Assembly: GCA_001796785.1 (NCBI GenBank)
Contig: MGNL01000165.1
Location: 3,864 to 10,463, forward strand
Length of the DNA: 6,600 nt
Origin: Chloroflexi bacterium RBG_16_51_16
GTDB taxonomy: Bacteria > Chloroflexota > Anaerolineae > Anaerolineales > Villigracilaceae
Direction: 5' to 3'
Shown here: piece by piece, positions 1 to 6,196 of the stretch
Numbering within the stretch: the stretch's first letter is position 1
Layout of the letters: every line of letters begins with the position of its first letter
The notes under the pieces: generated by a model
Databases searched by the model: none
What the model saw: the letters and a program-made list of their open reading frames with translations, nothing else
Told to the model about the DNA's origin: nothing
Made by a program: the position numbers and the translations under genes

Positions 1-836
1 CCTAACCCAACCAGCGCTTCTGCTATTTGCAGGATATCCGCGACATAGTAAACAGGAAAACCGAACTTCCACCAGTTACGGCTGGGTATACCCGGATCTC
101 GCTGGGGATAATCCGCTCTGGATGGATCTACACTCAGGAAGAAATCTACACCGTCTTTGATCGCCCTTTTTATAAGAGGTGTCCTTTTTTCACGCGGGTA
201 TCGGCTAAATGCGAGCATGGCCTTAACACCACCCCAGGCGCAAGGCAACTGATTATTGATCCCACAGGCAAATAAAGGACCGCATTTATAGGAATAGTAC
301 CGGAGAGGAGCTTGCTTTTCTTTGCTTGGAGCAACACCTTCACCGGTCACAGTGCGCGCCATCCATTCAAAGGCTTCATCCAGGCGCGGATCCTCACACC
401 CTAGCTCGGTGAGAGCCCAGCACAAGTTTCCCTGCAGACAATCAATAGTACCGGATGGATTAAGTTCAGCCAGGCAGCAGAATTTGCCACCTTCCGCAAG
501 GGTATGGTCCAGGATGTATTTACATGCTTTGCGAATGCGTTCATCTTCTCTTGATAAGGCACCTAACTGGGCTAGCAAAATAACCGACCAGACAGTGGAT
601 TTATACTTTCCGCTGTAACCCACTCCCGGTTTCATCCAATAACCATCTGGATGCATTTTGTTTAACACAGCAGCGATCGGTCCATTTTTATGTGCCGTTC
701 GGCGTGCAGATTTCAAATCGGAATCAAACTCAGCCAGATGAACCAAATCCCTGAGGGCGAGGTAACGCACGCCAGGATCCTTCTGTTCCAACAGCCATTC
801 CAGTGAATTGGGTTTTGTCGTTTTCTTTAGTACCAC
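1..836 (-). CDS. Squalene-cyclase/prenyltransferase-like alpha-toroid protein of unknown function (3' end beyond left edge)
   Basis: The frame stays open from a GTG at 836 to the left edge, giving 278 complete codons with no stop, so the C-terminus is missing. GTG was chosen because GGAGG lies 5 nt upstream and no in-frame ATG lies between it and the preceding TAG. The N-terminus (about 12-35, with EWLLEQKDPGVRYLALRDLV) looks like a short HEAT-like helical pair. Repeated helix units follow: DGYW at 64-67 with WSVILLAQLG at 83-92, NLCWALTELG at 137-146, and WGGVKAMLAFSR at 201-212. The last visible part is NWWKFGFPVYYVADIL at 254-269. Pattern and spacing resemble the alpha/alpha toroid of terpene cyclases and prenyltransferases, but I see no DxDD or other cyclase catalytic motif. 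Nine cysteines occur between 105 and 199. It follows the cyclase gene by 27 bp, probably in one operon. From memory, relatives are sometimes labelled 'nitrogen fixation protein NifH'; nothing here resembles nitrogenase reductase (no P-loop). Coding is convincing, function unknown. Confidence 0.85.
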   Translation of the reverse strand, partial: MVLKKTTKPNSLEWLLEQKDPGVRYLALRDLVHLAEFDSDLKSARRTAHKNGPIAAVLNKMHPDGYWMKPGVGYSGKYKSTVWSVILLAQLGALSREDERIRKACKYILDHTLAEGGKFCCLAELNPSGTIDCLQGNLCWALTELGCEDPRLDEAFEWMARTVTGEGVAPSKEKQAPLRYYSYKCGPLFACGINNQLPCAWGGVKAMLAFSRYPREKRTPLIKRAIKDGVDFFLSVDPSRADYPQRDPGIPSRNWWKFGFPVYYVADILQIAEALVGL

Positions 837-841
837 TTCAT

Positions 842-846
842 CCTCC
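842..846 (-). promoter_or_regulatory. Ribosome binding site of the toroid gene
   Basis: GGAGG on the minus strand, 5 nt before the GTG at 836. It decides the start of the toroid gene. The spacer contains an out-of-frame ATG (839-841) that reads only four codons before TAA, so it is unlikely to be a real start. Confidence 0.7.
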
Positions 847-863
847 GAGGAGCGACCCTGGAT

Positions 864-1748
864 CTATAGGTGCGCAAACGCACGCACCGGAAATGTACCA
901 ACTCCTTTGAACTTGGGCGGGATACAACTAAAGCGGAACCCATCCTCCGGAACGTGTCGCAAATTGCATAAATGCTCGACGATAAGAATCTCCGAGGCAA
1001 GCAGGATCGAGTGAACCGGTCGGGAATTCCCATGGGTATCGTCGATATTCATCGAGTTAATTCCAACCAGGCGTGCTCCGGATTTCTTGAGAAATTGTGC
1101 TGCCTCCTCCGTAATAAACGGATGGTTTTCGTAGTATCGATCCGTTGCCCAATATTCATCCCAACCGGTGTGGACGAGAACTGCCTTATCGGCAAGGTTC
1201 CTGCCTGTGAAGGATTCTACATCCAGGGCCAGCCTTTGACGATAATCAACCCGAATAACGACGGCTTCCAGATCGGCAAATCGGTCGAGTCCTACTTCCG
1301 ATAAATCCCTCCCGTCTTTATATCTGTGGAACGGACAATCAACGTAAGTACCGGTATTGGCTATCATTTCGATCTTGCCGATCTGGAATTCGGTTCCCGG
1401 AGCATAACGCTCACGCGACGCTTCACGACTTAAATAATCACAAATGATTGGAGCTGGCAGTCCTTTATAGGTAATCAAACCATCGTAGATTGTGTGGCTA
1501 AGATCAGCAAATCCAGTCGATCCCCGACCAGATTCGGATGCCTGCCGTTTATGCCGTTCGGTAATGATCTCTTTATTCGAAATGGAGACTTCCTTAACCA
1601 ATAACAAACGCATATCCCGGATGAGATGGTCAGCCAATTCTTGATCAGAAATATCTTCACCGGGAATGTCCAAACGAAAATCACGACCCTGGAGACCGCC
1701 ACCGTTCGTAAAGGAAAGCTCAAAATTAAATTTCACCCGTTTTTCCAT
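864..1748 (-). CDS. Cyclase-family hydrolase (kynurenine formamidase-like) with an extra N-terminal domain
   Basis: A 294-residue protein. The frame is open up to 1991, but the ATG at 1748 is preferred: AAAGGTG lies 8 nt upstream, the gene then starts 13 bp after the ABC-F stop, and the added residues would be a shadow of the ABC-F coiled coil. Residues 1-70 form a separate polar domain (FTNGGGLQG at 13-21, then DISDQELADHLIRDMRLLL at 32-50). The cyclase domain begins near 80 (FADLSHTIYDGLITYKGLP). Its core motif reads NTGTYVDCPFHR at 131-142, where characterised kynurenine formamidases and isatin hydrolases have HxGTHxDxPxH. N131 and Y135 thus replace two metal-ligand histidines, while D137 and H141 remain. 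The later pair H246 and E258 (RPVHSILLASEILIVEHL) has the 12-residue spacing expected of the family. HTGWDEYW at 193-200 and GINSMNIDD at 229-237 are also typical. The family hydrolyses amide or lactam bonds, usually with Zn or Mn; the substrate here is unknown. No signal peptide, so probably cytoplasmic. Confidence 0.88.
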   Translation of the reverse strand: MEKRVKFNFELSFTNGGGLQGRDFRLDIPGEDISDQELADHLIRDMRLLLVKEVSISNKEIITERHKRQASESGRGSTGFADLSHTIYDGLITYKGLPAPIICDYLSREASRERYAPGTEFQIGKIEMIANTGTYVDCPFHRYKDGRDLSEVGLDRFADLEAVVIRVDYRQRLALDVESFTGRNLADKAVLVHTGWDEYWATDRYYENHPFITEEAAQFLKKSGARLVGINSMNIDDTHGNSRPVHSILLASEILIVEHLCNLRHVPEDGFRFSCIPPKFKGVGTFPVRAFAHL

Positions 1749-1756
1749 GGTTAACA

Positions 1757-1763
1757 CACCTTT
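1757..1763 (-). promoter_or_regulatory. Ribosome binding site of the cyclase gene, overlapping the ABC-F stop codon
   Basis: AAAGGTG on the minus strand, 8 nt before the ATG at 1748. Its first two A bases are the last two bases of the TAA stop of the ABC-F gene (1762-1764). That arrangement favours translational coupling of the two genes. The match to the anti-SD sequence is moderate. Confidence 0.5.
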
Positions 1764-3753
1764 AGCTTTGGATCTCTTCCCATTCTCGGATTTTTTCATC
1801 CATCTGTCTCTGCACACGCGCATACTCTTCACCCAACCGGGAGACCTCAACAGGATTTGGAGACGGATTTTCCAAAGACGTCCCCAACTCAACGAGGCGC
1901 CTCTCATGAGCCGCAATACTGTTTTCAAGCTCTTGCAAACGTGCCAACTTTTTTCTTTCTTCTCTGCGATCCGGCAAGCCGGCTCTGGCAAGCCTGGACT
2001 TCTTGCGGCTGACCTCTGCTAATTCAGCGTTTGGCTTTAATATTTTTCCGCGCTCTACCTTTAATTGAGAGTAAGTCCCATTGAACACGGACATGTGCGC
2101 TTCTTCCGGATCAATCTCCCAGATCTGGGTAGCAAGTGCATCGATGAGATAGCGGTCATGAGTAACTAACAAGATCGTCCCGTCATATTCGTCCAGGACA
2201 GTCTGAAGGATTTCCTGGGAGGGTACATCCAGGTGATTGGTAGGTTCATCCAAGAGGAGGAGGTTGGTATCCTGCAAGGCAAGTTTTGCCAGGGCAAGCC
2301 TGCCGCGTTCACCGCCAGACAGCATGGAGACCTGCTTAAAGACATCGTCACCAGAAAATAGATACCTGCCTGCATAATCACGGACCTGACCCGAAAGCCA
2401 GGCTGGCATGATGGAGGCAATTTCATCGAATACGGATTTATCAGGATCCAAGCCTTCATGAGCCTGGGCAAAATAGCCAAGATGCAGACTCGCACCCATG
2501 GATACCTCTCCCTCCAGCGGATCGATTTGTGCAAGGATCGTCTTAAGGAAGGTTGTCTTACCTGCGCCATTGGGTCCGATTAATGCCGCACATTCGCCTC
2601 GACGCAGCTCTATGTCCGGTGCTGTAAATAAATATCTACCGGGGTAGCCTACCACGAGTTCATTGGTGCGGAGCACCAGGTCACCCGACCTTTTATTAGA
2701 TCCAAGAATGAGATTTAGTTTCGGCAAGTTCCTTACAGGTGAGCGAAGACTTCTCACCCTGCGCTCGGCTTCCGCCACACTGAACGGACTCGTTGTGGTT
2801 TGTACATCCAATTGCGACCAGTTTTGGTCCAAAACCGTGTCCAATCCAACCTGCTCGATTGCCTGGACAATCCGCGTCAACCGGCGAAGCTTGCCCTTAG
2901 CCTGCTGCACATTTTGTCCGGAGATATTCTTTTTTATGTATTCAACTTCCTTCAAGAGTTTTTCACGTTCAGCATCGAATACCATTTGCCGTCGATCCGC
3001 TCGCTCCTGCCGTTGATGCAAGTAAGCCGAGTAGTTGCCATGGTAAACCTCGAAGCCGGAGGGCAGCATTTCAAGCATCGCATTACAAGCTTGATCCAGA
3101 AAATATCGGTCATGGGAAACGATTACAGCCGCGCCCTCCCAATGCGCCAAATAGCCTTCCAACCATTCCACCGCGGAGATATCCAGATGATTGGTCGGTT
3201 CGTCCAGAAGGAGGAGATCAGGTTTTGAGAGCAGTAACTGACCCAGGAAAGCGCGAGTCCTTTGACCACCTGAAAGATGTTCAAGAGAAAGTCCGTATTC
3301 AGCCTCGGTAAAACCCAGCCCTGCAAGAACCTGTTTGATGGAGTTGAGATAAGTGTATCCTCCCCGGCGTTCAAAATCCTCTTGCAGCCTGCCGTACTGA
3401 GAGAGGAGCTTGTCGTTATGGCTGTCCGCAAGCTGAGCTTCAAGGCGATGAAGTTCAGCCTGCTGGGATATCAGCCCGGTGAACGGCTTCAAGCAGGCAT
3501 CCCAGAGTGTCCCTTCCATTGCGAAGTCGGCCTCTTGCGGAAGATAACCGATCTGGAGACTTCGAGAACGAGTGATTTTCCCTGAGGAAGCTTCATCATG
3601 ACCAACTATGATCCTTAGTAATGTGGTTTTGCCAACCCCGTTGGGACCCACCAACGCCATCCGAGCTCCCTTTGGAATCGACAATTTAAGATTAGAAAAC
3701 AGGTCGACTGCTCCAAAAGATTTAGAAAGTCCCGTCAGCGAAATTAGCGACAT
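1762..3753 (-). CDS. ABC-F family ATP-binding protein, two ABC domains, ribosome-associated class
   Basis: A 663-residue protein with two ABC cassettes and no membrane segments, the layout of ABC-F translation factors rather than of transporters. Cassette 1 has Walker A GPNGVGKTT at 36-44, signature LSGGQ at 160-164, Walker B into DEPTNHLD at 184-191, and SHDRYFLD at 213-220. The linker (about 235-330) holds the YHGNYSAYL motif at 237-245 and a charged helical hairpin, corresponding to the P-site tRNA interaction motif region. Cassette 2 has GPNGAGKTT at 393-401, LSGGE at 478-482, DEPTNHLD at 502-509, then a second THDRYLID. The C-terminal 70-80 residues are rich in R, K and E and look like the coiled-coil tail of the Uup/YdiF type. 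All catalytic motifs are intact. ABC-F proteins bind the ribosomal E site and rescue stalled ribosomes or protect against antibiotics; which applies cannot be read here. The ATG start has only a weak SD. It heads the apparent operon with the cyclase and toroid genes. Confidence 0.95.
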   Translation of the reverse strand: MSLISLTGLSKSFGAVDLFSNLKLSIPKGARMALVGPNGVGKTTLLRIIVGHDEASSGKITRSRSLQIGYLPQEADFAMEGTLWDACLKPFTGLISQQAELHRLEAQLADSHNDKLLSQYGRLQEDFERRGGYTYLNSIKQVLAGLGFTEAEYGLSLEHLSGGQRTRAFLGQLLLSKPDLLLLDEPTNHLDISAVEWLEGYLAHWEGAAVIVSHDRYFLDQACNAMLEMLPSGFEVYHGNYSAYLHQRQERADRRQMVFDAEREKLLKEVEYIKKNISGQNVQQAKGKLRRLTRIVQAIEQVGLDTVLDQNWSQLDVQTTTSPFSVAEAERRVRSLRSPVRNLPKLNLILGSNKRSGDLVLRTNELVVGYPGRYLFTAPDIELRRGECAALIGPNGAGKTTFLKTILAQIDPLEGEVSMGASLHLGYFAQAHEGLDPDKSVFDEIASIMPAWLSGQVRDYAGRYLFSGDDVFKQVSMLSGGERGRLALAKLALQDTNLLLLDEPTNHLDVPSQEILQTVLDEYDGTILLVTHDRYLIDALATQIWEIDPEEAHMSVFNGTYSQLKVERGKILKPNAELAEVSRKKSRLARAGLPDRREERKKLARLQELENSIAAHERRLVELGTSLENPSPNPVEVSRLGEEYARVQRQMDEKIREWEEIQS

Positions 3754-3783
3754 ATTTAACTCAGGAATTAATTAGCTGTAATC

Positions 3784-3810
3784 CTTATATAAACCATTGT
3801 TAGGATTCAA
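3784..3810 (-). promoter_or_regulatory. Possible promoter for the ABC-F/cyclase/toroid operon
   Basis: In the 142-bp AT-rich gap between proC and the ABC-F gene, the minus strand has TTGAAT (3805-3810) and TATAAG (3784-3789), separated by 15 bp, about 30 bp before the ABC-F ATG. The boxes match the sigma-70 consensus at 4/6 and 5/6, but the spacer is shorter than ideal. In AT-rich DNA this could arise by chance. The rest of the gap (3754-3895) shows only a weak 4-bp hairpin at about 3867-3880 and no recognisable gene. Confidence 0.3.
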
Positions 3811-3895
3811 CAGATTTGAAACTTCAATAAAAATACGGGTGTTGCCGAAAATAATTATGGATGATCCCGATTAAACTCGGACAGACTTTCCAATG

Positions 3896-4738
3896 CTACT
3901 CAATGGCTGCAGTATCGATATGACCGGGTAGTTCCTTTCCCAATTCCAGAGATCGTTGATACGCAGCCCAAATCGCACGTGAAATGGCGGTCCGGAAGCC
4001 GGCTTTTTCCAGATAATACAAGGCTTCAGCCGAAGTTCCCCCGGGTGAGGTGACCTGATTGCGCAGCGAGGCGGGATGATTCCCAATTTTTTGATAATAC
4101 TCCACCGAACCTTGAAGAGTCTGGACAACCAACGTCTCTGCTATCCGGCGTGGAAAACCCATGTGTACTCCGGCATCGATGAGCGCCTCCATAAAAAGGA
4201 AAACATACGCTGGGCCGTTTCCGGAAAGCGCAGTAGCCATATCCAGATAATTTTCATCCTCCACAAACAACTCCTCCCCCAGAGCGGAAAGGATCGTTTG
4301 CGCGGTCGCTTTTTGGGAATTGCTTACAGCCGCTGAAGCGGTCCATACGGTAATGCCTCTACCAATTTGAGCAGGTGTATTGGGCATTGAACGTACGACT
4401 GAAGTATGTTTAAGCCCGCCACTGATCTTCTTGAGGCTCGCGCCTGCCACGATGGATAGCACGAGTGCATCCGACCGGATCCCTTTTAAGTTTTTCATGA
4501 CTTGCGTCAGCCGCTGCGGTTTTACCGAGAGCACAACCACCTGCGCTCCATGGACGGCTTGCTGGTTCTCCACGAGAGGGATCACGCTGTACTTGCGGGC
4601 AAGCTCAGCTCCGCGTTCAGCCCGGGGACCCGAAGCTAGCAGATCCTCCGGCCTGGCCAGCTTGTTGCGGATGAGGCCAGCGATCATTGCTTCTGCCATC
4701 GCCCCCGACCCGATAAAGGCGATTTTCTTTTTTAACAT
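3896..4738 (-). CDS. proC: Pyrroline-5-carboxylate reductase
   Basis: Catalyses the last step of proline synthesis, reduction of 1-pyrroline-5-carboxylate to proline with NAD(P)H, in the cytoplasm. The product is 280 residues, normal for the family. The N-terminal Rossmann fold shows KIAFIGSGAMAEAM at 5-18, the nucleotide-binding glycine motif, and VVLSVKPQ at 68-75. The substrate and hinge region shows VRSMPNTP at 115-122. The C-terminal helical dimerisation domain has LSGNGPAYVF at 171-180 and the family hallmark QVTSPGGTSAEAL at 228-240. The frame opens at 4789, but the ATG at 4738 is the start: GGAGG lies 4 nt upstream and the Rossmann strand begins right after it, whereas the upstream 17 codons have no family counterpart. 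It sits 104 bp downstream of ruvA and 142 bp upstream of the ABC-F gene, so it may have its own promoter or ride on ruvCA transcription. All key motifs are intact. Confidence 0.97.
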   Translation of the reverse strand: MLKKKIAFIGSGAMAEAMIAGLIRNKLARPEDLLASGPRAERGAELARKYSVIPLVENQQAVHGAQVVVLSVKPQRLTQVMKNLKGIRSDALVLSIVAGASLKKISGGLKHTSVVRSMPNTPAQIGRGITVWTASAAVSNSQKATAQTILSALGEELFVEDENYLDMATALSGNGPAYVFLFMEALIDAGVHMGFPRRIAETLVVQTLQGSVEYYQKIGNHPASLRNQVTSPGGTSAEALYYLEKAGFRTAISRAIWAAYQRSLELGKELPGHIDTAAIE

Positions 4739-4742
4739 GAAG

Positions 4743-4747
4743 CCTCC
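4743..4747 (-). promoter_or_regulatory. Ribosome binding site of proC
   Basis: GGAGG on the minus strand, 4 nt before the ATG at 4738. It rules against the longer reading that would start at 4789. Confidence 0.7.
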
Positions 4748-4769
4748 AAAATTCATTGTATAACAGCGA

Positions 4770-4789
4770 GCGGGCGCATGTCCGCCCAC
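4770..4789 (-). repeat. GC-rich inverted repeat between ruvA and proC
   Basis: Two 7-bp arms, GCGGGCG and CGCCCAC on the plus strand, flank a 6-nt loop and pair with one G-T wobble. No T-run follows on either strand, so it is not a canonical intrinsic terminator. On the minus strand it ends about 30 bp before the proC start and is followed by TTATACAAT, which could be a -10 box (TACAAT matches at 5/6), with CGGACA inside the repeat 18 bp upstream as a weak -35. It could be an operator, an mRNA-stabilising hairpin or chance. Confidence 0.4.
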
Positions 4790-4842
4790 TTGATCCTTAC
4801 TGGCCAGCTTGTGATTGTTGAACGCTCAGGATTGAGAGGGAA

Positions 4843-5418
4843 TTATTGGAAATACTGCAATGCCAACCTTAATCGCTCTTCCACGGCGTCAGGCGCCCCT
4901 TTGGGCAGGGACTGGATCGCGGCCTGGGCTTCGATGACCGAGTAACCAAGGGCTGTCAAGGCAGCCAGGACCTCTCCGTCCCTGTCCGACATGGCAGCCA
5001 CACCGGTAAGGACATCGGAGGGTTTCAAGCGATCATGAAGGTAAAGAACGATCTTTTGAGCCGTCTTCTTTCCAACGCCGGGCACCTGAGATAGAATTTC
5101 ACTCTCCTCGGTATAAACCGCACGCTGAATGGCATCGATCGTGAGCGTAGAAAGCACCGCCAGCCCGAGACGCGGTCCAATTCCATCCACGCTCAAGAGC
5201 ATGAGAAACAGGTCTCGTTCAGCCTGAGTATCAAACCCATACAATGTCAGCGCATCCTCGCGTACCGCAAGGTGAGTAAACAGGAATACCGATTCTCCGA
5301 TCTTCAGCCTGGCTCGACTCTGCAAGGGGATAAATACACGCAGACCAACCCCAGCCACATTCAAAACGATGGCACTATCTTCAACCTGACTGACTTCACC
5401 GCGGAGGGTCGCGATCAT
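4843..5418 (-). CDS. ruvA: Holliday junction branch migration complex subunit RuvA
   Basis: RuvA tetramers bind the four-way Holliday junction and load the RuvB motor for branch migration in recombinational repair. The product is 191 residues, within the family range. Domain I (1-62) is an OB fold starting MIATLRGEV and ending REDALTLYGF at 53-62; E54 and D55 correspond to the acidic pin that keeps the junction centre open. Domain II has two helix-hairpin-helix motifs, GIGPRLGLAVLS at 79-90 and PGVGKKTAQKIV at 113-124, which bind the DNA backbone. Domain III (about 145-191) is the small three-helix RuvB-contact domain, ending LALQYF. It lies 46 bp downstream of ruvC, consistent with cotranscription. 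ruvB does not follow. The ATG at 5418 has no clear SD sequence, but the conserved N-terminus fixes the start. Confidence 0.97.
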   Translation of the reverse strand: MIATLRGEVSQVEDSAIVLNVAGVGLRVFIPLQSRARLKIGESVFLFTHLAVREDALTLYGFDTQAERDLFLMLLSVDGIGPRLGLAVLSTLTIDAIQRAVYTEESEILSQVPGVGKKTAQKIVLYLHDRLKPSDVLTGVAAMSDRDGEVLAALTALGYSVIEAQAAIQSLPKGAPDAVEERLRLALQYFQ

Positions 5419-5464
5419 AGAGCCAATTTAACCACAGAATAAACCGATTCAGTGGAAGGGTGGA

Positions 5465-5944
5465 CTAATATCGATGGGTATGCAAATGGGTGATCGCGAT
5501 CGCGAGTGCGTCCGCAGCGTCATCCGGTTTTGGTATTGAATCGAGCCTAAGCAATACCCTGACCATTTCCTGCACCTGGTGTTTGTCCGCTGAGCCGTAG
5601 CCTGCGACAGCCTGTTTTACCTCATTAGGTGTGTACTCTGAAAGGTCTACGCCAGCCTGATTGAGAGCAAGCAGGACCACACCGCGCGCCTGACCGACAG
5701 CCATGGCAGTGGTTGTGTTCTTTTGAAAGAATAATTTTTCCACCGCAGCTGTATCCGGTTTGTATTTGCGGAGTACCTCCTGCAACTGATCGTAGAGTTC
5801 CGATAACCTGGCTTGCAAGGTGGACTCCTTCGAGGTTAATATTGTTCCGAACGCAACGGCGGTCAACGCACCATCCTCTTCCAAACGGACAAGGCCATAA
5901 CCAGTGGTGGCTGTGCCGGGATCAATCCCGATTCCCAGTGTCAT
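5465..5944 (-). CDS. ruvC: Crossover junction endodeoxyribonuclease RuvC
   Basis: A homodimeric Mg-dependent nuclease that cuts Holliday junctions symmetrically to resolve them after RuvAB branch migration. The product is 159 residues, typical length. The RNase H-like fold is clear: LGIGIDPGTATTGYG at 3-17 carries catalytic D8, AAVEKLFFQKN at 66-76 carries E69, and DDAADALAIAITH at 141-153 carries D142 and D145. All four acidic residues line up with the known active site (E. coli D7, E66, D138, D141). VGQARGV at 83-89 and YTPNEVKQAVAGYGSADKHQV at 104-124 are also family motifs. It is the first gene after the yebC terminator, so a promoter is expected between 5945 and 6016, but I could not identify a convincing one. 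The ATG at 5944 has at best a weak SD (GGAT); the start is set by the conserved N-terminus. Confidence 0.97.
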   Translation of the reverse strand: MTLGIGIDPGTATTGYGLVRLEEDGALTAVAFGTILTSKESTLQARLSELYDQLQEVLRKYKPDTAAVEKLFFQKNTTTAMAVGQARGVVLLALNQAGVDLSEYTPNEVKQAVAGYGSADKHQVQEMVRVLLRLDSIPKPDDAADALAIAITHLHTHRY

Positions 5945-6016
5945 TCGGATAATCCAAAATTAACCTACGTGTAGAGCGGTCTAGATATCCTGGCATCAGT
6001 CTTGAAATTGATTTCG

Positions 6017-6063
6017 AAAAAAAATACATCCAGAGACTTTGATTGACTGTAAGTCCTGGATGT
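6017..6063 (-). terminator. Intrinsic (rho-independent) terminator downstream of yebC
   Basis: On the minus strand a hairpin (6026-6063) has outer arms CTGGATGT/ACATCCAG (8 bp) and inner arms GACTT/AAGTC (5 bp), with one bulged base at 6034 and an 11-nt loop. One base after the stem comes a run of eight U (plus-strand A at 6017-6024). This is the classical layout, oriented to stop transcription coming from yebC. It lies about 130 bp beyond the yebC stop and about 70 bp before ruvC. The stretch 6064-6196 shows nothing else recognisable. Confidence 0.85.
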
Positions 6064-6196
6064 GCAGAATGATTCGATAGATGTGGTATCAATTATTCAG
6101 ATACACCTTTACGAAGATCAAATTCTTTTATCAACCTATAGAAACATAACCGAGATTCGGCAGCTTTGAATCAAATCACCAATGATCCATGAAATC

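Noticed and set aside
27..618. Plus-strand open frames at 27-275 and 322-618.
   Set aside because: They are antisense to the toroid gene, whose own frame is open throughout and shows regular helix repeats; the plus-strand translations have no recognisable features.
1749..1991. An 81-codon upstream extension of the cyclase frame to an ATG at 1991.
   Set aside because: It overlaps the C-terminal coiled coil of the ABC-F protein in another frame and its translation has no domain character. The ATG at 1748 has an RBS and follows the ABC-F stop by 13 bp.
1762..3753. ABC-F protein as the ATPase of an exporter.
   Set aside because: Two cassettes in one chain with the linker motif and C-terminal coiled coil, and no membrane segments or adjacent permease gene.
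3866..3881. Short hairpin after proC as an intrinsic terminator.
   Set aside because: The stem is only 4 bp plus a wobble and is not followed by a continuous U tract.
4739..4789. A longer ProC starting at 4789.
   Set aside because: The 17 added residues come from the intergenic hairpin region; the GGAGG motif and the Rossmann fold start support 4738.
6002..6017. Imperfect palindrome TTGAAATTGATTTCGA as an operator for ruvC.
   Set aside because: It is AT-rich, has a mismatch, partly overlaps the terminator A-tract, and matches no operator I recognise.
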